Assembly (NCBI GenBank): GCA_964036045.1
Contig: OZ038386.1
Span: 13,431,613 to 13,495,612 of the forward strand
Source of the DNA: Eutreptiella sp. 'Long Island Sound 2002'
Lineage: Eukaryota; Euglenozoa; Euglenophyceae; Eutreptiales; Eutreptiaceae
Length of the DNA: 64,000 bases
Reading direction: 5' to 3'
This document shows, one piece after another, positions 1 through 10,789 of this stretch. The position numbers were made by a program, and so were the translations under genes. The notes beneath the pieces are model-generated. The model made no database searches, was not told the DNA's origin, and saw nothing but the letters and a program-made list of their open reading frames with translations. Within the stretch, counting starts at the first letter, position 1, and each line of letters opens with the position of its first letter.

Positions 1-240
1 ACAGCGAGAACTGGCCATGATGGCGGCCTGGGCTGCAAACAGCTTCGAGATCGATGGCGAGACTCTCTTGCTGTTCAAACAAGGCAGCCGCTTCTCGCAA
101 TTGTTCGAGTGTGTTGATCAGGATGCACTTGCCCGAGGCAGGATTGTACCTGTCGTGCACATGCACCGTCGTTTTCGCAAGCAACGCCCACCAGCTACGA
201 AGGCCCATTCCAACGAGCTCAACGTCCCACCTCCCAAACC
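1..240 (-). CDS. Partial exon of a DEDD-family 3'-5' exonuclease
   Basis: Minus-strand translation (codons in register with 4..2) is open from about 240 to the window edge, roughly 77 residues. It reads NPASGKCILINTLEQLREAA, then LFEQQESLAIDLEAV, then a segment ending HHGQFSL. This is the start of a DnaQ/RNase D-type exonuclease fold: an N-terminal strand, a helix, and the first catalytic motif D-x-E in AIDLEAV, with the following His/Gly-rich strand as in the EXD1/Egalitarian and WRN-type exonucleases. These enzymes remove 3' nucleotides from RNA or DNA using two metal ions. The remaining catalytic Asp/Tyr motifs would lie beyond position 1. The exon start is inferred at an AG near 230-231; an in-frame TGA lies just upstream at about 253. 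Family assignment is good; the exact substrate is unknown. Confidence 0.6.
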
Positions 241-525
241 CCTTTAAACATCAATCGATAAACACTCTGCACACCAATCAGCCCCTTGGGTTTTCTCTCC
301 TTCACCAGCAGTTTCGCTCCTGGACTGCCTGATTGAGTGCGTGTTTTCAAATGGCACCTGAACCTGTCACGCCTTGGTCTTGAGCACGGAGGCATGTGCC
401 GCCCTCCTTTCCCCTGTTCAAACGCCCAGTCCACCGAAATCTTCGTTACAAGGCAAATGTGGCCGCAGTCCAGAACTCTGAAATGCAGAAACATCGCCGC
501 CTGCCACACAGTTATCCTCGCCTGT

Positions 526-1390
526 TTAACAGGGCTGACAGGGCACGCAGCAGGTGTGCGTGGCATACTCTTCATTCAGCGGCTTAGCCTTCTGAGCCGG
601 CAGCGTGCTCTTGTACATATTTTGAAATTCGGTCATTTCCTGTGCTACTTTGGCCCTTCGCTTGTCTTCCTGCTTTTTGACTGCTGCTCTGTTGGCTTTG
701 GGGGCCTGCCAACATCGAAAGGTGCATTGTCGAGACTGAAGGGAACAAGTGAGGCTTCGGACTAGGTCCTAACACGTTTGCGTAATCCGGTACGAAGCAC
801 GGCTACTCACTCAAAACTCTGCATGACTGAGCATGTGTGCCCACCCTACGTTTCACCTTGTCAGCCGCCATCTTTTGGTTTGTGTGCCCGGACTCGATCA
901 CGTGCTTATCCAACTCCTCGGCGGTGTCAAAAGTCGTGTTGCACTCTTGACAAAGGCGAAAGCTACGTATGTGATATGTGGACTTTTGGTGGCCTCTCAG
1001 ATTGGCATCGTTCACGAATCCCCTTTTGCATTGTTTGCAATACACAGGATACTTGTCTTCGATAGGATTTCTTGGGCCGCTTCGATCCCAGGGCTTCCAC
1101 GGTTTTGCGGTTTCAGTCACCTCCGGGCAGCGTGACGGCCGTGGTAGGGATTTGCCAGATGCGTCGTGTCCAAGCGACTCATGTTGCCTGAGTTCAAACC
1201 AGCCCTTGAAGCACTCACCACATATTTTGCAGCGCGGCCCAGTGTGCCCAGATTCCTTCTTGTGTTCCTCAAGTGCTTCTTCGCCACGGAAGGATTTGCT
1301 GCACTCAGCGCAAAACACTTTCTTTGGTCCTTTCTTGCTCCCTTCCCTGCTCCTACTGGATTCAACCGTTGTTTCCAATTGAACGGTCAT
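526..1390 (-). CDS. C2H2 zinc-finger protein, two exons (1390-857, 705-526)
   Basis: Exon 1 starts at an ATG at 1390 and encodes four C2H2 fingers: FCAECSKSF..HKKESGH, CKICGECF..HESLGH, YCKQCKRGF..HQKSTYH and LCQECNTTF..HVIESGH. They are separated by a basic/proline linker between fingers 2 and 3. The spacing (C-x2-C-x12-H-x5-H) matches the U1-C/matrin-like or RNA-binding C2H2 subclass more than tandem DNA-binding arrays. A good donor (AAG|GTGAAA, 857/856) and acceptor (TTGGCAG|G, 706/705) join in phase to a basic Lys/Gln-rich helix and a Cys-rich end (CCVPCQPC) with stop at 526, giving 237 residues. An alternative donor at 568 would splice in phase to the exonuclease exon downstream. Nucleic-acid binding is inferred. 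Confidence 0.65.
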
Positions 1391-2091
1391 TCTGGAACAA
1401 CGTCACGCTGGGCAGCAAATGACAAGCTCTAATGAGGATGTTGGCTACTTTTCGCTTCCATTTCTTTTGTCTTGCCTCCCAACTCGGTGAGAGATACCTA
1501 CATTTCCAGCACCCAAGGCATTCATTGTCAATAGTTTCCAGACTCAAGTTCCAAATTGGATTGCCTCATGCATTTGCCAGATATTGCCAAGTTTGTTTGC
1601 AAAGTTCAGAGTTCGTTCAATAATTGTGCACGACTGCGAAAGTCCCAAGGATAGTAACTGCCCTGCTGACAACAGCTGTGTAGGCAACTAGACCCTCAGA
1701 GATGCAACCACAACTGGCTGACATAAGGGGTTGTACTTAAAATTTGGCCCAGAGCCACTGACAATGCCCTTTGACAAATTGCAGAGGGCTCACTCCCCCA
1801 CGACTCCCACATAAGTGCCACCATTCCCACAAACGTGGGAAAAAGACTAAAAGTGCGCGGATTTGTTGCAGTTGTGTTTTGTGAACCTGGACCCCCAAAC
1901 TCCACGCGCTTCGCAACCTCTGTTGTCCTCAAGGATTCTGATTTGGGCAGTTTTTGGCACCTTTTCCACCTTGCTTCCAGCACGAAGCCACAAATCTCTG
2001 CTTGTTACAAGTCGCAGTTTTAAGGCCCATTTTTACGAAAGCGGTCTCATGTCCCGTTGCACAGCACATGAGAGCCACGGGGAGGCCGGGG
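1391..2091. other. No gene seen
   Basis: Open frames here are short, on both strands, and lack family motifs or splice logic. This would include the promoter of the minus-strand zinc-finger gene if 1390 is the true start, but no clear promoter motif was recognised. Confidence 0.4.
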
Positions 2092-2241
2092 CTACCCCCT
2101 GGGTGTCCGGGTTTAGGGGTGTCCGAGGCTAGCCCCGGTGTGTCTGGGTCTAGCCCCGGGGAGTCCGGAGCTACCCGTTGGGTGTCCGGGGCTAGCCTAG
2201 GGGAGTCCAGGGCTACCCGCGGGGTGTCCGGGGCTAGCCGT
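2092..2241. repeat. 21-bp GC-rich minisatellite
   Basis: Units alternate ctagcc/ctaccc starts at 2092, 2129, 2150, 2171, 2192, 2213 and 2234, spaced 21 bp from 2129 on. The core is like GGGGTGTCCGGGGCTAGCC. On the minus strand the array reads as heptads such as APDTPRV and ALDSPRL, so it could be part of a repetitive protein, but no flanking coding support was found. Confidence 0.8.
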
Positions 2242-2386
2242 CGTTCAAAGCACCATGGGTAAAATAAAAAATCAGACATGAAATCCAAAGTTGGTTGCCA
2301 GTTGAAAATATCAACCATAGGTACACAATGTCCAATTCAATCACAAGGTAACTCGCCCTGTAGTAATTTCCTGCTGGTGCCTGCTG

Positions 2387-2395
2387 GTGTCGCGT
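2387..2395 (+). repeat. Target-site duplication, left copy
   Basis: GTGTCGCGT directly abuts the left inverted repeat and is repeated exactly at 4712-4720. Confidence 0.85.
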
Positions 2396-2488
2396 GGCAA
2401 GTGTTATCCGCAGAAATGCGTTTTTCTGCGGATAAGGGCTTATCCGGAGAAAGACCCGCCGGAGCCGGATTTCTGGCAGAAAAATGGC
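2396..2488 (+). repeat. MULE left terminal inverted repeat
   Basis: About 90 bp. It contains three alternating copies of a 13-bp module TTATCCGCAGAAA / TTTCTGCGGATAA. One pair (2404-2416 with 2423-2435) is a perfect hairpin with a 6-nt loop. A second stem GGATAA/TTATCC overlaps it at 2430-2445. Confidence 0.8.
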
Positions 2489-2513
2489 GCCGCCGCCAGT
2501 TGCGCAGCACCTA

Positions 2514-2583
2514 AGGCGCCCGGGAATCGAACCGACGACCCCTATCGCCGGCGACTTACGCTCTGACCAACTCGGCAGCGCTA
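2514..2583 (-). pseudogene. tRNA-like pol III relic
   Basis: On the minus strand a box-A-like GCCGAGTTGGTCAGAGCG is followed 30-odd nt later by a box-B-like GGTTCGATTCC. The acceptor, T- and anticodon stems do not pair well, so this is a decayed tRNA or the head of a tRNA-derived SINE, not a working tRNA gene. It lies just inside the left inverted repeat of the MULE. Confidence 0.5.
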
Positions 2584-2924
2584 AAAACAGAGGGCGCTCC
2601 AGAAATAACATTTATTGATTTGTCCTGTTATGATCGAAAATTTTAAAAAAAGCAAAGGCCCCGGGCGATTCCCGGGGCCATGCTCACACTTGCGCTGCGC
2701 TTTCCCTGCCTGACACCCTCCCATGACATGCATGCACATATTCGACCAGAATTTGGGAGGTAAGGGAGTGTGTACGTAGGGCAAAGTGGGTGTTTTTAAG
2801 GTGTCTGGGTGTTTTGGTACCATGGTGCAACAAGCAGGTTTCCCAAAGTACCGGGGGGGTAACTTGGCGCCACCGGCTCGGTTTTTGGCGCTTTTTTTTG
2901 CAATGACACCGCAAAAGTGTCTAC

Positions 2925-3248
2925 TTTTTGAATAATAAGACCCAGCTTTTGCACATGCCAAGATTCCTCTCGGAATTTTAGACCAATGCGACAGGGGCAC
3001 TGGAGTTTGAAATTCTTGGCCTCGGTGCTTTCATCCGGCAGTTCCTCCACAATCTCAGGCTCCGTGTCGGTTGGCTTGTCTCCAGGCTTCCGACGTTTGG
3101 TCGTCCTGTTCCTCGACTTGTCCACATCACCTCCACCACTAGCTCCCCGGGTATCCGGACGCCACTTTACCGCGTAAGGGCATTGTAGATATAGGTAATC
3201 CTTGGACGATGTGCTAGTACTCAACGGGTAGCCCAGCCTACGGCGAAC
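2925..3248 (-). CDS. Relic transposase exon with FAR1/MULE-like zinc region
   Basis: A strong acceptor (TTCCCCCTCCAG|GTTCGC) opens a 108-codon phase-0 exon that ends at a possible donor AAAA|GTAGAC. It contains YLQCPYAVKWRPDTRG, a basic nuclear-localisation-like stretch (RNRTTKRRKPGDKP), an acidic run, and CPCRIGLKFREESWHVQKL. The last piece fits the C-P-x-R-I...W-x-V-x-K pattern of the zinc-binding region that precedes the DDE domain in MULE and FAR1-type transposases. The usual E-H-N-H tail is absent here and may have been on a lost exon. The location inside MULE ends supports the assignment. It is probably not functional. Confidence 0.45.
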
Positions 3249-3660
3249 CTGGAGGGGGAATAATATGAACAATGGGGGCAACCCAAGGAAAAGGGTGACA
3301 CATCAACGAGATATTGCAGTAGGTTGCAATACCTCTGCTCTCACACTGTCCTTGGTCTTGCCCAAGATGTCACCAACTTTGATCAATGGTAGTAAGAAAA
3401 AGTGCTTTTCCTTTGCTTTGAGGCATACTCTAGTTGTATCAGAGATGCACTGAGCATCCATGCATTTTTATCTTAGTATTGGTCCCACCAAAAGTGGTGA
3501 TAACACATTTTGACCTATGGAACCAAACACCCAATCAGGATATGGAGTGGACCCCTTAATCCCCTTTCAATGTGAAGCTATTCATCTTTTCTTGAGTTGA
3601 CTGAGCACTGACATACCTAAGGTAGAGCCTATGAATTTATCTGTGGTTTTCCATGAATAC

Positions 3661-3735
3661 TTATCTGCCTTAGTGGTATGCACCCTAGGGGGCTAGGCAC
3701 CTCTTTTTGAGAGGTCCTGGGTTCAATTCTTGGTC
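3661..3735 (+). repeat. tRNA-Lys-like SINE head
   Basis: An anticodon-type arm ACCTC-TTTTTGA-GAGGT (5-bp stem, 7-nt loop, TTT in the anticodon position) is followed by a T-arm-like CTGGG-TTCAATT-CTTGG. An A-box-like TGCCTTAGTGGTATGC lies upstream. The acceptor ends do not pair, so this is a tRNA-derived SINE promoter rather than a tRNA. The downstream body (to about 3860) shows no diagnostic tail. It lies within the MULE. Confidence 0.5.
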
Positions 3736-4175
3736 AGCCTAGCTAAGTAGGATGATCCCATGTGACATGGCAGTGACCTCATCGCCACATACCATGCCAC
3801 CTCAGCACATATGGGACCCAAAACAAAGAGTGCACATCTCCTGAGATGGCACTATGGAGAGAGAGTGACCATGGGGCAGTTTTCTAACTCTTTTCCAAAA
3901 ACATTTCAGCTATCTTTGTGAATATGCATTCATTTGTGACCTGAGTTGCAGTTTCTGTGAATATCCAATCATCTTTTACTGTTTACACTGCAGCCCTTCA
4001 TGCTTTGATCCTGATCTTCTCCTCTTTGCACACTTCTGGCTTGGGTTATCCTGGATTGACTCTATTTCTGCAAAACAAAGGTTTTCATCTTCCAAAACAA
4101 GCAGCAGGAAACCCTACACCTACAGCAAGCAGCAGGAGAAGCAAAAACACAGTGCTGAAAACACTATAAACTTTT

Positions 4176-4487
4176 CTATGGCTCAACCTTGTCCTGGGCA
4201 CCACCACTACTTGGAGGGGTTTCTTCAATATCTTCTTCATCATCATCACCTATATCTCCAATGTCTTCACCAGCATCGGCAACATCTTGAGCAAAATCCG
4301 ACTCATCGGAGTCCGACAGCCCATTGTAATCATCTTGAGGCTCAACATCGCTCTCAACTTCATCCGCACCAACCTCCACCCTCACTTCCTCCACATCATC
4401 ATCGGACTCTTCTTTAACTTTTGGCTTATAAGGTGAACTATCACTCAAGCAATCAACATCAATGATCTTTCTTCTAATGGATGGCAT
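4176..4487 (-). CDS. Acidic reading frame, putative N-terminal exon in the MULE
   Basis: 104 codons from ATG at 4487 to a stop at 4176. After a basic start (MPSIRRKIIDVDC) the protein is dominated by Asp/Glu runs such as DSDESDFAQDVADAGEDIGD, with almost no hydrophobic core. Acidic N-termini are common in transposon proteins. Its position just inside the right inverted repeat, reading toward the FAR1-like exon, suggests it was exon 1 of the same transposase gene. The join was not resolved. It could also be an unrelated low-complexity ORF. Confidence 0.35.
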   Translation of the reverse strand: MPSIRRKIIDVDCLSDSSPYKPKVKEESDDDVEEVRVEVGADEVESDVEPQDDYNGLSDSDESDFAQDVADAGEDIGDIGDDDEEDIEETPPSSGGAQDKVEP

Positions 4488-4619
4488 AGTGACAATTCAC
4501 CCCAAAATTCTGCAATTCAGAAACAGAATAAAATTTGTGTTCAGGCATGTCATCCAACAGGCAGTCACCAGTACAGACAGCTCTGATCTGGCATTTCCCC
4601 ACAAAATCTGCTCAATTTC

Positions 4620-4711
4620 GCTTTTTTCTGCCAGAAATCCGACCGCCGCAGACATTTCTGCGGATAAGCCCTTATCCGCAGAAAAACGCATTTCTGCGGA
4701 TAACACTTGCC
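4620..4711 (-). repeat. MULE right terminal inverted repeat
   Basis: Reverse complement of the left end, with the same alternating hairpin modules. It ends CACTTGCC at 4711. Confidence 0.8.
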
Positions 4712-4720
4712 GTGTCGCGT
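4712..4720 (+). repeat. Target-site duplication, right copy
   Basis: GTGTCGCGT, identical to 2387-2395. Confidence 0.85.
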
Positions 4721-7700
4721 GACTTTGCGCGAGCGCGCGTGTTCCAAAAGTGTTGCATGTCGCCGAAAACCCGTTTCATAACGCGTTTCATAAACAACCA
4801 CTGCCACTAGTATTGAATCAAAGGAATCATCACATGCCGCGTGGCCTGAGGCCTCCGAATTCGTACCAAACACCTTCGACTCTGGATGCGACCATGGGGA
4901 ACCTGGGGCATACGGCGAACCCCGTGCAGCTTTGACTCGGGATAGGGACAATCTCTCCCATGACTATGGTATTTTTACTATAGTTCACGTTTGATTACTT
5001 CAATGCCGTATGTGTCGGATGTGTGTGGGGCACGCAAGATTGATCCCAACAACGCTTTCCGTGCGAAACTTGAAAAAATGGCCGCAATGAAGGAACGCAA
5101 TGTCATTTGTGCCGAAAACCGCCGAAGACTCCAACACAAAGCACCCCAAACGCGGTAACGTAGGACAAAATGTTTTTGGAGCCCTTGGGGGGTCCCAACG
5201 CACCTTGGTCCTACACTAACCCTTTTATATTCAGCCTATGGACCTTTTCTGCCCAATGCTCGCCATCTGTTGGTTTGCCTTTTGGGTATCACAAGCCTCA
5301 TCTTAGTCCCCCCAAACGTTGGTGAGGTAGTGAAAAGCATATTGGAGTTTCGGCGTCGTACCTGGTGGTAATGTTCCTCATAACAAGTCGTATCACGAAT
5401 AAGACGAGGGAATTGGTGAGAAAAGGTAGTTGAGGCAAGTTCAAACGCAAGAAATTGGCACCCGGATTGATGGCGGTGCCCATGGGATTAGGACACAAGT
5501 GCCCACATAAGTGGATAGTGTGATTCTCTACTCGAAGAGGCGAGGGAGCGGGAAGATGTCAACTTTGGGCTTGTGGTAGTCCATGCCTATCCTTGGTGCC
5601 CCACGCGGGGTCAATTACTGTCCTTCCTCCACATGAAGCTCGTTGGCCCCGAAACATAGCATTCCGTGGAAAATATTTGTAGCAAGCGCATCATTGCCCT
5701 CATTAGCTTTTGTTTCTGCCATCTCCCGCAAGTCCACCTTCCAACGTGGACATTGTGTAGCAAGAAGAGCCCACTTTGGTCCGACGGACAAAGCAACTAT
5801 GGATGAATAGGCCAACTAAACTATTGTTCTGTAAAGTGGCGTTCACAAATGAAACTTGAGGCAATAATGGCAATTGACATTCACAACGCTTCATGGAACA
5901 CGACTTTGATGCAAACCACAAAGTTTGAGCAAACCCGAAACAATACAATCGATGCTTGTGACATGAGTTGTGGGTTCGCAATCGACAAAAATTCAAACGG
6001 CATGAGGTTCTCAGGATGCAGGCTTTGCCGGCTCGGAAATCGATTGTAAGCAAAAGATGCACCGTGGTTCGCGATTCTAGGGCGATCGAGGAGCACGAGA
6101 TGCGGGGCCAAGAGGGTGGAAACCCAAGATATGGACAAGAAGCATGAAAGAAAGATTGGGATGAGGGGCACACACCGAGGGGACGTGGGGCAATTGGATT
6201 TGATTCGTTTGCGCTATACAACGGTTGCCGCTGCATATATAAGTCCGTTACAAGTTCATTACAATTGGTCTCATGGCCACTTTGGCATATGTTGGGTTGT
6301 GTTTGCGTGCAAGCCCAAGTCACCATCCCATCCCGGACACTAGTTTTGGCGCTTCATCCATCGTGTGTGTGCTATGTTGCATCCGTGGATCCATGCATCC
6401 AATAGCATCCATGGATGTGCAGTCGCGTACATACCATTTGTGTGTTGAGGTTGGTGAACGCGACACAAGAAACACTCTTTGGTAGCATTTCTTAGTGGAA
6501 GAAATGATGGGGTAGGGACCCGGAATTCAACGTGAGCACACTTCGTCCCTTTGTTGAGGTTTGTGTCTTGTCTTCAAGGTGGTTTGTACCCTAGTGGATG
6601 TTGCGCATGTCACTTGTGTGAGCCCAAAGGTTGCACCATTGTGTTACAGCCTAAAATGAAATGAAGAGTCAAGTCACTGTGAGTGGTGCAGTGCTTTCAT
6701 GTTTCTTCCATCATTTTGCAAACCATGGAGATGTGGAGGGGCTTCTATTCGGTTTGCCATGACCGTGCTCGCGTGAGTTGCACACGGGAAGTCGTGTGTT
6801 TGGCTTGCCATCAACGAGGTAAGGGGGCGGGAGCAAGCACATGTCAGAGCATTCACGGAAAGATTAATGAACGCAATTGCTCGCCTTCGTCGGTCCGTGC
6901 ATGAAAATTTCAATTTTCATTGCCGACAATGCGTCGTATTGTGACCAAGCATTGGCCATCCGATGCTTGCACGCCACCGGTTCTCCGCTATCGGTCGTGC
7001 ATTCGGCTTCGGAGTAAAACGACCCGATTGCTATGTGGAAACACAAGGTGGGCTTCGGCAAGAAGGCTCCGTTTCTTCTTGTGTTCTTGTGCGTTTGGAC
7101 TTCGGAAAATTCTTTGGGCGTGCTTCGTTTGGTGGGTAGCGTTGAAACTTGTGAAGCGTTATGGAATCCCCGTGAAGGTCAAGTGGAGTGCACCGTGCGG
7201 CAAGAAACCCGGTTGCGGAATCCCATCACCAATAAGTGCAGGGAGCAACAGGGCGGTGCAGGGAAGCGACATGGAAGTGTAGGGAAGTTCAAGGAAGCAC
7301 GTGGGGAAGTGCACGGAAGCGATAGGGAAGTGCAGGGAAGTGAAAGGGAAGTGCAGCGAAGTAAGAAGGAAGTGTGGGGAAGTGACATCGCATTCATGAC
7401 CTTCGTATGTGTACATTCTTTCATGCCGATTGCTTGTGTGCAGGAAAAACGTCCGTTTTGACCACCATTCAAAAGGGGGACCACGACCAAGGCAACCGAG
7501 AGTACACCACTGAGGTGACAGGTTTGCGCTTCTTGTAGTATTCATCCTAAGTTTGATCCCTCCGGCCACAACACGGCGTTGGTTGATCGGGCACACAGGG
7601 GCTAACCCCGCTGCAAGTCATAGGCCTCTCACAATCATCCACACCGCGGCAATATATAGAACTTGTACAGCCCCCGGACGGCACCATGGCATGGGGCAGC

Positions 7701-8673
7701 GTGCCGTCCCATGCCATGGGGCAGCGAGCAATGCAACATTCTCGAACGAGCATGATGAAGCACGAGGCGGTTGAGCAATCCTAGGGGTGTTCGGGTCACC
7801 CGTCAAGGGGGACGGCAAGTGCTCGAGCCGGGGTAGCAGCTCTCGCCAATCTCATTGGGGCTTGGTCAAAACCTCGGAATACGTATCCCTTTGCTACTTG
7901 TGTTCCTCTTGAAAATTTTGCCAATCCAGGAATGCGGTCTGCATGTTGTGTTTCCAATGCACGATCCCAATTTGCTCAGAGGTGACATCTTTCCAACCGT
8001 TGGGCACTGTCCTCTCATTCTATGATGCAATTGGGCAAGTGGACGTCAATGTCTTGCAGCAACAAAAGACGGTATGCACGCCAAGTACGTCTCTTTGTAA
8101 CTCTACCATAGACGGGAATGGGCCCGAGTACTTGCACGCGACTCACAAACCTCTACAAATCGGGCAAATACGTTAGCACACACCAACACCCATCCAAACG
8201 GAGATTTCAACCTTGGAGTCCGGGGACTAGCCCGTGACGCACCACCTAACAGGTAGTACGGGGCCGCGCTATCAAAAATCACCGGGTGCTCAACAGAAGA
8301 CCGCGATAGGTCACTTGTGCGATTATAACAAGGGAAGATCGAGGGGTCTCGCTGTCGTTATCAAGCCATGTCCGACCTCACAAGTGCTCGCACAACGTGC
8401 GGGGGAGCTAAGGGCTTTGGCGCCAACCGCCAAATGCTGTTATAAACTTACAGTTGTATGTCAAACGTTTGTCGTTGGCCACTCTGTACAGGATCCGAAT
8501 TTGGTGGGATGGTTCAGATCAAGGAGAAATAGCTCTCATAAAGTGTCTGTGCGGGAAGTGGCGGTGCACCGCAGCTTGACCAACATTCTCAAGGTATCGA
8601 CAAATTTGCGCCCGCGCGAGTGGGTGCATTCCATTACGCTCCAGTTAGTAGATAGCTTAGTCGACGACCTCGC
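4721..8673. other. About 4 kb without a confident gene
   Basis: Base composition is more AT-rich than later parts. Open frames up to about 200 codons exist (for example minus 6326-5703) but show no motif or splice support. On the minus strand between 8170 and 7910 two adjacent frames look protein-like (TWRAYRLLLLQDIDVHLPNC, then GWKDVTSEQIGIVHWKHNMQ) with a frame change near 8023. This may be a decayed transposon or gene fragment that I cannot name. Confidence 0.4.
7226..7385 (+). repeat. Imperfect purine-rich GGGAAGTG repeat
   Basis: Degenerate copies of GGGAAGTGCA/GGGAAGTGAA about 12-18 bp apart. It looks like an old minisatellite. Confidence 0.6.
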
Positions 8674-8739
8674 CTGGGGGCTCCATCCGCACCATATGTA
8701 TGATAGCTGGGGGCTCCATCCGCACCATATGTATGATAG
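8674..8739 (+). repeat. Two perfect 33-bp direct repeats
   Basis: The unit begins CTGGGGGCTCCATCCGCACC and ends ATGTATGATAG. Copies start at 8674 and 8707. Confidence 0.8.
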
Positions 8740-9599
8740 ATATAGGTTGGAAATCTTTGCCATATTGTAGAGTTGTGAGAAATTGAACACTTAAAGATGC
8801 TACACTCTGCCTGCGGGTGGTGTAATCACAGCTGTCGGTGTATGTGAGCTGCGATGTGTCTGCTATAGCTAGATGTTTCTCCTATGAACCTACGCTGTGT
8901 TGCGCCCTGCCGCACAACAACCTACTGGACACTAGGACACTAGACCACCACCTGCCTGCCTTCTGTAGAATGGCGCTTGCACCGTATTCTTTCGATTGTG
9001 TGCTTGTCAGTTGGTGCGGATGGGCGCTCGACCTCACAATTTGCAGCGGTATTACGGGCCGTTGTTGTGTGCTTGTGTCTGTGTATGCCTGCCTGCTCGC
9101 ATGTGTGTGTGAGCATTTGGGCCGCCTCGGTTTCGGGTCTTCAAGCATGGTGCAATGTCGTATTTGTGGGCCACTGCCCAGAGTGGTGTTTGTGCCACCC
9201 GTGGGAATTTTGGGGTATTCAGTGCTCCTATGTTTCTCTTTCTTTGTACTTCACTGCCGATGATTGTGTTCTTTCCATGCTCACCGCGTCCTGAAATGAT
9301 TGATGCTTTGTGGCGTTGAATCAAAAGGTTTACAACGGCCTTCCCGGTGCTTGTAATGACACACATGCGTGTGCACATCTACCGGCGGTGCGGCCAGAGC
9401 TCTGCTGCGCATTCCACCAACATTGCAATTCCATGGCTTCATGATGCGTCTCGAATCAGCAAATTTTTGTGTCACAGTTTCCTATGACCCCGTGCACACT
9501 GCGATTTGTTGCATTCCCGGGGTTGCCGCCCCGAAAAAACGGAGCCCCCCCCCAAGGCCTAGAAGGTGGCTCGGTGACTATTGCTGTGCCCTGCTGCAG
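8740..9599. other. No gene seen
   Basis: Only short unsupported frames; nothing recognisable. Confidence 0.4.
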
Positions 9600-9959
9600 G
9601 CACCCGTGTTCGCGCTCTTCACATCCAAGGCCTCACGAGACAGGGCCACCCTCGGAACGGAGTTCACATTTTTCAAGCAGGAGGGACAGCACAATGGGTA
9701 CGCCCTGTGAACCCCTTGCATGCAACAATTACATGCAATATGTCCCGCTTTGCCCGCAGGCTTCATCTGCACCGCCCAAACTTTCCTTGTTCTCTGATGT
9801 CCGCAGGATCAAGGACGTCCAGTGTTTCGTCACAAATCTGGTGCGCAGTTCCTTTTCGGATTACAATCAATTTGAGACATGGTGCCCCACGGGAGTCACG
9901 TTGCCCAGGTCTGGATTTCGGAGGTTGCCTGTACAACTGCCCCGGACAACATCATCTGA
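9600..9959 (+). CDS. Candidate exons of an unidentified gene (9600-9697, 9807-9840, 9909-9959)
   Basis: An acceptor CTGCTGCAG|GCACCC opens a frame encoding APVFALFTSKASRDRATLGT then EFTFFKQEGQHN, ending at AATGG|GTACGC. An acceptor GATGTCCGCAG|GATC continues in phase as GIKDVQCFVTNL, ending at CTG|GTGCGC. A third acceptor (TTGCCCAG|GTC) continues in phase as VWISEVACTTAPDNII and a TGA. The phases agree across both joins, which supports a real gene, but the middle exon is only 34 nt and I do not recognise the protein. It may be the 5' part of the gene seen at 10790-12112 with a different splice choice at the third exon. Confidence 0.35.
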
Positions 9960-10789
9960 TTACAGGGTTGCCTCTGTAGCCTCGCAGATCAGGACATATG
10001 TACCACAACTGGTTAGGGTGCAAACCTGGGTATTCCGGAGCCCATCGCAACAGCGAAGGATCGGCATACACCTTGGTACCGGGCTTGCGAGGCCCCTCCC
10101 GCATCCTCTGGGCCGCAGGGTCCCTCCACCTTTTGCAGCAATTCCAATGCCTGTTTCTTTTGGGGGGGTGCCCAAGACCCAGAGATGTCACTGGTCCCTA
10201 GCCAATTTTGGGTGTGCAGAAGCCATGGGGATCACGTCCAGCGACCCCTGGAAGTGTTTGAACCGCAGACGGCAGGTTAAACACTGTAACAGGAGAATAA
10301 GTAGACCTTGAGTGTTTCGTTAGTATTGCCCACCAACAGACTGATGGCATCGATTGTCAAGCAAAATCAGGCGGCCTCCGGTAGTCTGCAGCACAGGCCC
10401 TCAAACAATTGCGCCCACAAGGACTCAAACAATTGCGCCCACCAGGAACTGCGCCAACCGCACCCGCGTCTCAGAGCATGTGGGATTTTTTTTCTTTTCG
10501 GGGGACTCCAAGCACAACGCATCATAACTCTAAACCGTCATTCTATACCATTATTCTACACCGTGTCTTTTCTGGTTACTCTCTACCATCACTAATGCCA
10601 TCATTTTGTCCCGGATTCTATGCCATCATTCGATACCGTCAATGTATGGCGTCAATCTGTACTATCGCTCTGGACGATCACGTGAACAAACTGAACTTTT
10701 ACCCCAGAAAAAACCCTCGACCAAGTATTGCTCCCATCTAAACCCCCCAGGACTGGGGCGTGGCAGCGCAGGGATCATTTGTGTTGCAG

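Larger units (their letters stand above)
2396..4711. mobile_element. Mutator-like DNA transposon, 2316 bp, with 9-bp target duplication
   Basis: The ends are inverted copies of each other, beginning GGCAAGTGTTATCCGCAGAA and ending with its reverse complement at 4711. The first ~52 bp match exactly and similarity extends to about 90 bp. Immediately outside are perfect direct 9-bp repeats GTGTCGCGT at 2387-2395 and 4712-4720. Long TIRs with 9-bp duplications are the hallmark of MULEs. Inside, minus-strand exons encode an acidic N-terminus (4487-4176) and a Cys/Trp segment similar to FAR1/MULE DNA-binding regions (3248-2925). There is no room for, and no sign of, the DDE catalytic domain, so the copy looks like a non-autonomous deletion derivative. 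Two tRNA-like relics lie inside. Confidence 0.8.

Noticed and set aside
2514-2583. Functional tRNA gene
   Set aside because: Box A/B-like sequences are present but acceptor, anticodon and T stems do not pair.
5703-6326. 207-codon minus-strand protein
   Set aside because: No motif, no splice support, and composition looks like random noncoding DNA.
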